Assembly: GCA_910585655.1 (NCBI GenBank) | Contig: CAJUFW010000064.1 | Span: 9,566-16,692 of the forward strand | DNA: 7,127 bases | From: an uncultured Lachnospiraceae bacterium | GTDB taxonomy: Bacteria; Bacillota_A; Clostridia; Lachnospirales; Lachnospiraceae | Direction of reading: 5' to 3' | In this document: piece by piece, positions 1-6,161 of the stretch | Layout: each line of letters starts with the position of its first letter | Position numbering within the stretch: the stretch's first letter is position 1 | Program-made: the position numbers and the translations under genes | Notes under the pieces: generated by a model | Database searches by the model: none | What the model was told of the DNA's origin: nothing | Seen by the model: the letters and a program-made list of their open reading frames with translations, nothing else

Positions 1-12
1 TCGCCTGGCTTT

Positions 13-109
13 ATCCCATACAAGACACTTACTCCTAGCTGAATTTGTCTGTGCAGAGAAACGCACAGACAAATCCACCTGTATCTTGTATGGGATTTTA
101 CTGTTTTTT
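13..109 (+). terminator. Long hairpin with trailing T-run, unit 1 (terminator-like on plus strand)
   Basis: A two-part stem (13 bp, internal loop, then 12 bp) is followed on the plus strand by TTTTACTGTTTTTT (96-109). This is the layout of an intrinsic terminator reading left to right. The minus strand has no T-run after the stem. Compared with an ordinary terminator the hairpin is long (about 84 nt), so a structured-RNA or repeat-element role is also possible. Confidence 0.45.
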
Positions 110-140
110 AAGTTCCGTGAGCCAGGCATCGCCTGGCTTT

Positions 141-238
141 ATCCCATACAAGACACTTACTCCTAGCTGAATTTGTCTGTGCAAAGAAACGCACAGACAA
201 ATCCACCTGTATCTTGTATGGGATTTTACTGTTTTTTT
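141..238 (+). terminator. Long hairpin with trailing T-run, unit 2 (terminator-like on plus strand)
   Basis: This is the second copy of the hairpin. The 13-bp arms are at 141-153 and 212-224, and the 12-bp inner arms are at 171-182 and 191-202. The T-run has seven Ts (232-238) instead of six. The G-to-A change lies in the terminal loop and the other changes lie outside the arms, so all pairing is preserved between copies. Confidence 0.45.
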
Positions 239-248
239 GAGTTCCGTG

Positions 249-267
249 AGCCAGGCATCGCCTGGCT
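249..267. other. 8-bp perfect hairpin at repeat junction, just past the permease stop
   Basis: AGCCAGGC, loop ATC, GCCTGGCT forms a compact GC-rich stem-loop 16 bp beyond the permease stop codon. The same hairpin occurs at the junction of units 1 and 2 (120-138). Read on the plus strand it is followed by TGCTTTATTTT, which is weakly terminator-like. Read on the minus strand, the direction of the operon, it is followed by CACGGAACTC and has no T-run. It may still block 3' exonucleases or end the operon transcript inefficiently. Confidence 0.5.
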
Positions 268-283
268 TGCTTTATTTTGAGGT

Positions 284-1633
284 TTACTCACTCTTCATAG
301 CTTCGATCGCGCTGATCTTTGTAGCGCGGTTGGCTGGATAATAGCCGGATACAATACCGACGCTCATTGCAAAGGCTGCTGCCAGAAACGGAAGCCAAAA
401 TGGGATGATAGAAAAAGATGTATTGACTACCTCCTGCCCATAGCCGACCGAGCTTCCCGACATCAGAGCCTCAAAGAGCGGGGCGCCGAATTTATTGATT
501 GCATAGGAAATCGCATAGCTTAACGTAATACCGACAATCCCACCCATCAGTCCAATCATAGCCGCTTCAAAGAGGAAGAGCTTTTTGATATCCCGTACCA
601 GACATCCCAACACCTTCATTACGCCGATTTCTTTTGTCCGCTCATAAATGGACATGACCATTGTATTGGCGATACTGATAGCGGACACAAGCATCGCTAC
701 CGCGCCGACACCGCCCAATACCATCTGCAGCATCTTGGAGGTTTCTTCCATTGGTTTGGTCAGACTTGTCAAGCTGGAAGAATAAAACCCTAAGTCCTTA
801 ATCGCGTTCTGCACCTTTTCTACACTGTTTACATTATCTACGTTGACTTTAATGCTGTTATAATCGGTAAGCTGTTTTTCTGCCTTTTTTCGGTCTGCCA
901 CCTTTAAATTCCGCATATATTCCCGGTAGAGCTTTTCGTACTGCTTCTGATCCATGTAGATAGAACCGTCATACTCCCAGTTATCGGTCTGTTCAAATAC
1001 TGCTACATTGACCTCATAATCTCTGGCGCGCTTTCCTTCGTCTAGCTGAAATTCCCAGTTCTGAATCGTCAAACGGATCTTATCGGTTGGCTCTACTTTT
1101 ACCTCTTCGTACCGCATCGCATTCGGATTGTAAAAATAGTTGCTCAAAACATTCGCCCCTACCCAAATCGTCGGAATATCATCATCCTCATCGACCTCAT
1201 AGCTTCCTACCGAAAGCGCCGGAAAGTCAAAAGCGTCAAACGTACCCGAATCCATAACCAGCACATTCATTCCACACTCATATTTTCCATTCGCTACCAG
1301 ACGGACGTTTCCGTTGATCACCGGAGATACGGTCTTTACATGCTCCATTTGCTCTATCTGCCGAATCAGATCGTTGTTTAATGCCTGCTCTTTAAAGTCC
1401 ACATAATTTCCTTTGTCATCTATGACATCCTGATATTTGGACACTGTAACGGCAGTCAAGCTTCCCAGCTCCATGACCTGCTTTTTAAAATTTGTATTCA
1501 TCCCAATACCAATAGAAAACATAACAACAATGGAAATCGTACCTATAACCACACCGACGATCGTCAGTGCCGTTCTTGCTTTCCGTCTGCCCAGGTTCCT
1601 AAGACCCATTTTCATTAAATCACTAATCTTCAT
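284..1633 (-). CDS. MacB/FtsX-family ABC transporter permease
   Basis: Membrane subunit of a MacB/LolCE-type ABC transporter, 449 residues from the chosen start. TM1 lies at about 21-44, straight after a basic N-terminus (GRRKAR). A large extracytoplasmic domain of about 255 residues (45-300, the MacB_PCD position) follows. Three more membrane segments lie at about 301-330, 352-378 and 420-441. The FtsX hallmarks are present: ERTKEIGVMKVLG (331-343), the coupling-helix region that contacts the ATPase, and the C-terminal YPANRATKISAIEAMK (432-447). The frame is open further upstream to a TTG at 1642, but that codon abuts the AAGGA site. ATG at 1633 has AAGGA 10 nt upstream and is preferred. 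The start overlaps the preceding gene's stop by 11 bp, suggesting translational coupling. In this family ATP hydrolysis drives movements of the outer domain; substrates range from peptides to lipoproteins, and this one's substrate cannot be read from sequence. Confidence 0.93.
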   Translation of the reverse strand: MKISDLMKMGLRNLGRRKARTALTIVGVVIGTISIVVMFSIGIGMNTNFKKQVMELGSLTAVTVSKYQDVIDDKGNYVDFKEQALNNDLIRQIEQMEHVKTVSPVINGNVRLVANGKYECGMNVLVMDSGTFDAFDFPALSVGSYEVDEDDDIPTIWVGANVLSNYFYNPNAMRYEEVKVEPTDKIRLTIQNWEFQLDEGKRARDYEVNVAVFEQTDNWEYDGSIYMDQKQYEKLYREYMRNLKVADRKKAEKQLTDYNSIKVNVDNVNSVEKVQNAIKDLGFYSSSLTSLTKPMEETSKMLQMVLGGVGAVAMLVSAISIANTMVMSIYERTKEIGVMKVLGCLVRDIKKLFLFEAAMIGLMGGIVGITLSYAISYAINKFGAPLFEALMSGSSVGYGQEVVNTSFSIIPFWLPFLAAAFAMSVGIVSGYYPANRATKISAIEAMKSE

Positions 1634-2333
1634 ACAGATCAATTCCTTTTTTAATCTTTAGCTTTGCCCAAAGGACGCCAAGACCTACGCCAATCGCCAG
1701 CGCCAGCACGGAGATTCCGATCACAAATGGCCAACTGGACAAAATCGGATCTTTTGGAGTAGTCGCGCCTTCCATCATATCCATACCATCGCCCATCATG
1801 CCCATATCTCCGCCAATCATATCCATGTCACCGCCGATCATATCGCCGTCTACTCCCGGATCTATCCCGACGTCCCCTTCGGTTCCATCCCCATCCAAGA
1901 CTTCGCCACCTTCCGTTCCCTCGGTTCCGTCTCCATCTAAGACTTCGCCGTTTTCCGTTCCTTCGGTTCCGTCTCCATCTAAGACTTCGCCGCCTTCCGT
2001 TCCCTCGGTTCCGTCCCCATCTAAGACTTCGCCGCCTTCCGTTCCCTCGGTTCCATCTCCGTCTAAGATTTCACCGCCTTCTGCTCCTTCGGTTCCGTCC
2101 CCTCCTAAGGTTTCGCTGCCTTCTGCTCCTTCGGTTCCGTCTCCTCCTAAAATTTCGCCGTCTGTGGCTCCCTCTGTCTGAGAGTCCTCTGCTTCGGCAG
2201 GCAGCGTCATAATGCCGCTGTCTGCGTTATTGGTAACACTATCTGTATCGCTGCTCACATTGCCTTCCGGTATTGCTACCGCTGTTGGCAGCACTACCGT
2301 CGCATTAAAATTCTCATCTAGTATCAATTTCAT
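1623..2333 (-). CDS. Acidic Gly/Asp/Glu repeat protein with Met-rich tract and C-terminal membrane anchor
   Basis: Hypothetical protein of 236 residues that I cannot assign to a named family. Residues 59-156 are seven tandem 14-residue repeats, consensus GEVLDGDGTEGTEG. Residues 161-189 are rich in Asp, Gly and Met, with nine Met between 165 and 187. One hydrophobic segment (about 201-222) ends in the basic tail KLKIKKG followed by DLYED. No N-terminal signal peptide is visible. The upstream frame is closed by a TGA at 2397-2399 with no ATG, GTG or TTG between, so a longer product is not available. GGAG lies 5 nt before the ATG. The gene sits 50 bp after the CARDB gene, and its stop overlaps the permease start, so it belongs to the operon. 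By analogy with its neighbour it may be a partner of the transporter, with the repeats as a flexible, perhaps cation-binding, stalk. That role is inference. Confidence 0.85.
   Translation of the reverse strand: MKLILDENFNATVVLPTAVAIPEGNVSSDTDSVTNNADSGIMTLPAEAEDSQTEGATDGEILGGDGTEGAEGSETLGGDGTEGAEGGEILDGDGTEGTEGGEVLDGDGTEGTEGGEVLDGDGTEGTENGEVLDGDGTEGTEGGEVLDGDGTEGDVGIDPGVDGDMIGGDMDMIGGDMGMMGDGMDMMEGATTPKDPILSSWPFVIGISVLALAIGVGLGVLWAKLKIKKGIDLYED
1866..2159 (-). repeat. Seven in-frame 42-bp repeats (14-residue acidic repeat)
   Basis: Seven contiguous 42-bp units inside the acidic protein gene encode [GS]E[VIT]L[DG]GDGTEG[TAD][EV][GN]. Copies 3-6 are the most alike (GEVLDGDGTEGTEG with one V-to-I and one G-to-N change). 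Copies 1-2 carry GGDGTEGAEG and copy 7 ends in DVG. Copies differ at synonymous positions, so the array is not freshly amplified throughout. Such arrays often vary in copy number between strains. Confidence 0.95.
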
Positions 2334-2383
2334 AGTTTCTCCATGCTCCCTTCTGATTTTCGCCTCCGAACATTTTCCGCTCT

Positions 2384-4966
2384 TTAATCCAGTTCTTCAT
2401 CCAAACGCTTTAGCTGTTTTTTCTTATACAGCTTAATGATAATACTCTTTGTCACCAGCGGCGCAATCAGCACCAGAGCTACCTGAATCAATACAAAAGC
2501 CCATACCGGAAGAAGCGGCTTTTTCGCATTTACCATACCGGTTCCATCTACATCTATCATTCCGCCGTTCGGATCGTCAAGACCCGGGTCAATCGGAGTA
2601 TTGTCAACTACTTGGATCTCGCTTTCAAAGCTTTCGTCAAAGGTCGAAATATTGCCGTTGCTGTCCTCATAAGAAATATGCAGGGTACCGGTGCCAAATC
2701 CCTCTACCATCGGCGTTACATTTAGTTCCCAGGATTTTCCGGTTCCTGGTTCTACATTTCCGATCATTACCATACTTCCGGCAGCATCAAAATCTCCCTC
2801 AACGCTAGCCGTTACATTGTAAAGCGGAGATTTTCCCATGTTATAAAACTCAAAGCTCATTGTCGTCAGCTCTCCGAAACGAGGAGCTTCCCAATAGCCT
2901 ACCATGATGTTGCTGACCATTGGACGGTCGTTGGAATAAACCGGAATTTTCAGCTTCTCATCAAGGGAATCTGACTTGGAGATATCGTTGCCGTTCTCAT
3001 CCTTTGCCGCATATTCATATTCAAATTTAATCGCCAAATCATAGCCGCCTGTAGCCGCATCTCCTTTGACCTTTAACGGAATCTCACAGGATTCTACCTC
3101 TCCTGCTCCGATCGTCGGAATCAGGAAGCTGCTGCTGCCCTCTACGATGGAAAAGGTGCTATCCTCTGAGGATACTGTTACTTTGATATTGTCCGCTACA
3201 GCAGAGCTATGGGTATTTCGTACATTAAATTGGAAAATAAATTCGGATCCAGCCATCAGCTTTTCTACGCCAAGGTTGTAATCCTGTACCAACAGCTTTG
3301 GCATACTGTTTGTCACCGGTTTTTTCTCTTCCTCTACTTCCCCCTCTAAAAACAAAGAAGTCGTATTGTGGCAGGTCGATCCGTCCGGTAAGGTATATGT
3401 CACCTTTGCCGTCAGGTTTTTGGTTCCTGCAGTAAAACTCTTGGCAGACGATAAGCTAAAGGAAGCAATCGCACTTTTTCCTGACTCCAAATCTGCTAAA
3501 TCTACCGTATCATACAGGAAATTCGGAATAAAACCGGCTTCGCTATAACCACCTAACTGTACCTTTACTCCGGTTACTTTTTCTTTTCCTACATTCTGGT
3601 ATTGCAGACGGATGCTGATATTTTGCTCTGCGCCGATCCGCTTCGGATAGCTGGCAGATACCAGTTCCATATCCGTTCCCTCGCCATCCTCTTTCTTTTC
3701 ATCTACCTGACCTTCGATAAACAAGGAAACCGTATTGTCATATACAGTACCATCTAACGATTTGTAAGTTACTCTAGCAGTCAACGTTTTGGTTCCGGCT
3801 GTCAACGATTTTGCAGCCGTCAGGCTAAATTCTGCCGTACCGGTCTTTCCTGCCCCCAATTCTTCCAAGTTTACCGTATCATAAATAAAATTCGGAATCA
3901 GGTTTGCTTCGCTGTAACCGCCTAATTGTACCTTTACATCCGTTACCGGATCTTTGCCTTTATTTTTATATTGCAGGCGGATCTTCACCTCTCCGTCCGG
4001 TTTCACACTTTTTGGGCAGGTGGTTTTTACCAACTGTACGTCGGAATTTTCCGTTACCTTAACCGGCTCCTTATCCGCCGCTTCTATATAAAAAGGGGTT
4101 TCTTTCTGATAGGTCGTGCCATCGTCCAAAGTAAAATCAATGATCGCTTTCAGGCTTTTTACTCCGCTTGTCATTGTTTTGGCTGCCTTAAAAGCAAAGT
4201 CCGCATTGACCGTACCGCCCGGCTGTAAAATATTGGCTTCTATAGTATTATAAAGCTCCTGCGGAATAAAGCCGCTCTCCTCTGCTCCGCTCAGACGGAC
4301 TTTGATATCCGAAGCGGAAAGTTCTCCATCGTTTTGAAATTTCAGACCAATCGAAAACTCGTCTTCCGGCTTGATGGAATCCGGTACGTCCTGTTCGATA
4401 ATCCGAAACTCCGGCAAACGGCGCTCTTCCGTAACGCGGATTTTAATATCTGGCTTTTGTGTTAATTCCACCTCGCAGTAATTATTAAAGCTATCCGTTG
4501 TCACAAATAACATTTTTCCTAAATTATAGTCGCCTTTTCTGGCGCTCTCTTTAATTTTTAGCGAAAATGTCACATACGTTGTTCTGCCCATCACAATGTT
4601 TTGAATAATTGTTCCATCCTTTACATCATCTCTGGCAAATTTAAAGTCGGATACCAATTCAAACGGCAAATTTACCTTTTTCGTTTCTATCCCGTTTTCT
4701 GTTTCCCGTTCTACTTCCCCTTTTAACTCCAAAGAAATCACGGGCTTTCGGATTGTATAATCTGTCGCCCGAATCGGAAGCGTAATCTGAATAGTCTCTC
4801 CCGGCTTTCCCTCAAACGGGCTTAATAGCTCCGTCACAACAGCCTTAGGTTTTGTCGCTTCGCTGGGAAAATCCCCAGTTGCCCTTGACGTCACTCCTGG
4901 AGCTACTGCTGTCAGCACCACCGCCAACAACAGCGCCACCGCTGCCCATTTCTTTTTCCTTCTCAT
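2384..4966 (-). CDS. Secreted, C-terminally anchored CARDB-like (COG1361-type) multi-repeat protein
   Basis: Large extracellular beta-sandwich repeat protein, 860 residues from the preferred start. A basic n-region (RRKKK), hydrophobic core (7-23) and S-R-A site near residue 29 form a signal peptide. After an N-terminal domain come three related ~110-residue repeats (about 185-295, 309-419 and 431-542). The second and third share VKVQLGGYSEA..IPNF.YDTV and an A-K-S-(L/F)-T-A-G-T-K motif. Two more diverged repeats follow (about 554-680 and 683-788), then a Pro/Asp/Gly linker, a membrane span (about 818-838) and a Lys-rich cytoplasmic tail. The repeats resemble CARDB/NEW3-type domains found in S-layer-like proteins next to ABC transporters; the assignment is by pattern. 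ATG at 4966 is chosen because AGGTGAGG lies 6 nt upstream. An in-frame ATG at 4987 would add 7 residues but has no recognisable binding site. It probably acts outside the cell as a partner of the transporter. Confidence 0.85.
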   Translation of the reverse strand: MRRKKKWAAVALLLAVVLTAVAPGVTSRATGDFPSEATKPKAVVTELLSPFEGKPGETIQITLPIRATDYTIRKPVISLELKGEVERETENGIETKKVNLPFELVSDFKFARDDVKDGTIIQNIVMGRTTYVTFSLKIKESARKGDYNLGKMLFVTTDSFNNYCEVELTQKPDIKIRVTEERRLPEFRIIEQDVPDSIKPEDEFSIGLKFQNDGELSASDIKVRLSGAEESGFIPQELYNTIEANILQPGGTVNADFAFKAAKTMTSGVKSLKAIIDFTLDDGTTYQKETPFYIEAADKEPVKVTENSDVQLVKTTCPKSVKPDGEVKIRLQYKNKGKDPVTDVKVQLGGYSEANLIPNFIYDTVNLEELGAGKTGTAEFSLTAAKSLTAGTKTLTARVTYKSLDGTVYDNTVSLFIEGQVDEKKEDGEGTDMELVSASYPKRIGAEQNISIRLQYQNVGKEKVTGVKVQLGGYSEAGFIPNFLYDTVDLADLESGKSAIASFSLSSAKSFTAGTKNLTAKVTYTLPDGSTCHNTTSLFLEGEVEEEKKPVTNSMPKLLVQDYNLGVEKLMAGSEFIFQFNVRNTHSSAVADNIKVTVSSEDSTFSIVEGSSSFLIPTIGAGEVESCEIPLKVKGDAATGGYDLAIKFEYEYAAKDENGNDISKSDSLDEKLKIPVYSNDRPMVSNIMVGYWEAPRFGELTTMSFEFYNMGKSPLYNVTASVEGDFDAAGSMVMIGNVEPGTGKSWELNVTPMVEGFGTGTLHISYEDSNGNISTFDESFESEIQVVDNTPIDPGLDDPNGGMIDVDGTGMVNAKKPLLPVWAFVLIQVALVLIAPLVTKSIIIKLYKKKQLKRLDEELD

Positions 4967-4972
4967 CCTTTT

Positions 4973-4980
4973 CCTCACCT
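4973..4980 (-). promoter_or_regulatory. Ribosome binding site deciding the CARDB gene start
   Basis: AGGTGAGG on the minus strand, 6 nt before the ATG at 4966. It lies inside the reading frame that begins at 4987, whose own upstream stretch is A-rich with no anti-16S match. This favours the internal start. Confidence 0.6.
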
Positions 4981-5031
4981 TTCTCATAAACTCTGTAATC
5001 TTTTTTTCAGCATTGCTTTACCCGGAAACCA

Positions 5032-5934
5032 TTAAGAATCCGTCCCCGTTTTCTCTGGTTCTTGGTTCTTTCCCGGCTTTTCCGGAGAGACCTTTCCCTG
5101 CCGCAACTGCGCAATCTTTCGCTTTCGTTCCTCTTTTTTTTGTTTTTGCAGCTCCTTGTAGGCTTGAATCTCTGCCTCCGCCTCTGCTTCAATCTGCTCC
5201 ATCGACTTTTTCACTTCTACGCTCTGGATTTTCCCATCCAGGATATGTATGATTTTATCGGCATATTCTGCCAGCCTTGGATCATGCGTTACCATAACGA
5301 TGGTCTGATGATTCCTCCTTGCCAAGCCATGAATCAAATCCATAACCTCCATCGCCGTCTTGGTATCCAAATTACCGGTAGGCTCATCGGCAAACACAAT
5401 TTCCGGGTTGGCGACAAAAGCTCTGGCAATCCCTACTCTTTGCTGCTGCCCGCCGCTCATTTCCTTTGGTCTGTGGTTTAGTCTGGCTGCCAGTCCTACC
5501 TGTTTGAGCATCGCTGTCGCCAGCTCTTTTCTCTTTTTTGGTCTTACCCGCTTAAACACCAGCGGAAATTCTACGTTTTCTAAGGCGTTCATCGAACCCA
5601 TCAGGTTATACGACTGAAACACAAATCCCAAATACTTCTGACGGAATTTTGCCAAGCCGTTTTCACTCATCTTCCGTATATTCTGTCCTTTGATTAGGAT
5701 ATCCCCTTTTGTCGCTTTTTCTATCCCTGCCATCAGGTTTAACAGAGTGGATTTACCAGAACCGGAAGTACCCAGCAAACAGCAAAACTCACCCTTTAAA
5801 ATTTCAAAATTAACGTCGTCTACCGCATAGATTTTTTCTTTCCCCATCCGGTAAATTTTACGAACGCTCTTTACTTCAATTACCTTTTCAGGCTGTTTTT
5901 CCTTCGCCTTTTTTTTCTTTTTCTCTGATTCCAT
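5032..5934 (-). CDS. MacB/LolD-type ABC transporter ATP-binding protein with C-terminal charged extension
   Basis: Cytoplasmic ATPase of 300 residues that powers the permease encoded three genes downstream. All nucleotide-binding motifs are intact: Walker A GTSGSGKST (55-63), Q-loop Gln107, signature MSGGQQQR (159-166), Walker B IVFADEP with catalytic Glu184 (179-185), D-loop GNLD (187-190) and H-loop His217. The pattern fits the LolD/MacB subfamily of exporters and mechanotransmitters. The core ends near residue 240. A further 60 residues, rich in Lys, Glu and Gln (EAEAEAEIQAYKELQKQKK and on), are probably coiled-coil and then disordered, beyond the 220-240 residues usual in the family. The N-terminus is also Lys-rich (SEKKKKKAKEK). 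The ATG has a strong GGGAGG 10 nt upstream. It is the first gene of the operon: the preferred CARDB start lies 65 bp beyond its stop, with no terminator between. Confidence 0.95.
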   Translation of the reverse strand: MESEKKKKKAKEKQPEKVIEVKSVRKIYRMGKEKIYAVDDVNFEILKGEFCCLLGTSGSGKSTLLNLMAGIEKATKGDILIKGQNIRKMSENGLAKFRQKYLGFVFQSYNLMGSMNALENVEFPLVFKRVRPKKRKELATAMLKQVGLAARLNHRPKEMSGGQQQRVGIARAFVANPEIVFADEPTGNLDTKTAMEVMDLIHGLARRNHQTIVMVTHDPRLAEYADKIIHILDGKIQSVEVKKSMEQIEAEAEAEIQAYKELQKQKKEERKRKIAQLRQGKVSPEKPGKNQEPEKTGTDS

Positions 5935-6161
5935 TTTCTCACCGCCTCCCTGATGTATGCTATGCCGAACCCCTCCTTACACCAAAACAGACTCCGACAT
6001 GCTCACCACTTTCCATCATACTCCTTAATTGTTACTAATGCGATACATATTTCTTACAAATTCCTTAATTTTGTATCAGATATTTTTTAACGTACAAAAA
6101 CCCTCTACATATATATGACGCGATTTCTGCCTAACATGTTGCAGTCGATTTGAAATTTTTT
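5935..6161 (-). promoter_or_regulatory. AT-rich leader/promoter region of the ABC operon
   Basis: This 227-bp gap is where the operon promoter should lie. Seen directly: the GGGAGG binding site of the ATPase gene (5945-5950); a second, near-perfect Shine-Dalgarno sequence TAAGGAGG (5972-5979) with no ATG, GTG or TTG at a usable distance; two exact copies of AATTAAGGA (6062-6070 and 6022-6030) spaced 40 bp; and the palindrome CATATATATG (6108-6117). A possible 18-codon leader ORF runs from ATG at 6016 to TAG at 5960. No convincing -35/-10 pair stands out; TTGTAC-16-TACAAA is a weak candidate. No intrinsic terminator is visible after the upstream hydrolase gene, so read-through is possible. Confidence 0.45.

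Larger units (their letters stand above)
1..268. repeat. Tandem array of a ~128-bp palindromic intergenic unit (2 copies plus 11 bases of a third)
   Basis: Unit 1 spans 1-128 and unit 2 spans 129-257. They differ by two substitutions (G56 to A184, A110 to G239) and one extra T in a T-run, so they are about 98% identical. Bases 258-268 repeat the first 11 bases of the unit before the sequence diverges. Each unit contains nested inverted repeats: an outer 8-bp pair GCCTGGCT/AGCCAGGC at the ends (3-10 with 120-127), a 13-bp pair ATCCCATACAAGA/TCTTGTATGGGAT (13-25 with 84-96), and a 12-bp pair ATTTGTCTGTGC/GCACAGACAAAT (43-54 with 63-74) around an 8-nt loop. The window begins exactly at a unit boundary, so more copies may lie to the left. 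No coding potential is seen. It could be a MITE-like element, a duplicated terminator or a repeated small RNA; the sequence alone does not decide. Confidence 0.9.

Noticed and set aside
1..268. CRISPR array or retron-like ncRNA for the left-edge repeats
   Set aside because: There are no short repeats with unique spacers; the whole 128-bp unit is repeated. No cas or reverse transcriptase gene is in the window.
1634..1642. Upstream TTG start for the permease
   Set aside because: The TTG abuts the AAGGA motif, leaving no spacing. The ATG at 1633 has the site at a usable distance and begins with a typical MacB-like N-terminus.
1866..2159. CRISPR-like periodicity of 42 bp
   Set aside because: The units are contiguous and in frame and encode a 14-residue peptide repeat, with no spacers.
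1798..2181. Plus-strand ORF rich in Pro/Ser/Val opposite the acidic repeat gene
   Set aside because: It is the antisense reading of the 42-bp repeats, which keep several frames open; there is no ribosome binding site, and the minus-strand frame has operon context and a proper start.
3926..4228. Plus-strand ORF inside the CARDB gene
   Set aside because: It is antisense to a well-supported coding frame, has an atypical composition and no binding site.
4967..4987. Longer start for the CARDB protein at ATG 4987
   Set aside because: Its upstream sequence is A-rich with no Shine-Dalgarno match, whereas AGGTGAGG precedes the ATG at 4966. The difference is only 7 residues, so this stays a preference rather than proof.
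5007..5481. Small ORFs on both strands over the end of the ATPase gene
   Set aside because: They are shadow frames of the Lys/Glu-rich 3' end of the ATPase gene, without ribosome binding sites or recognisable domains.
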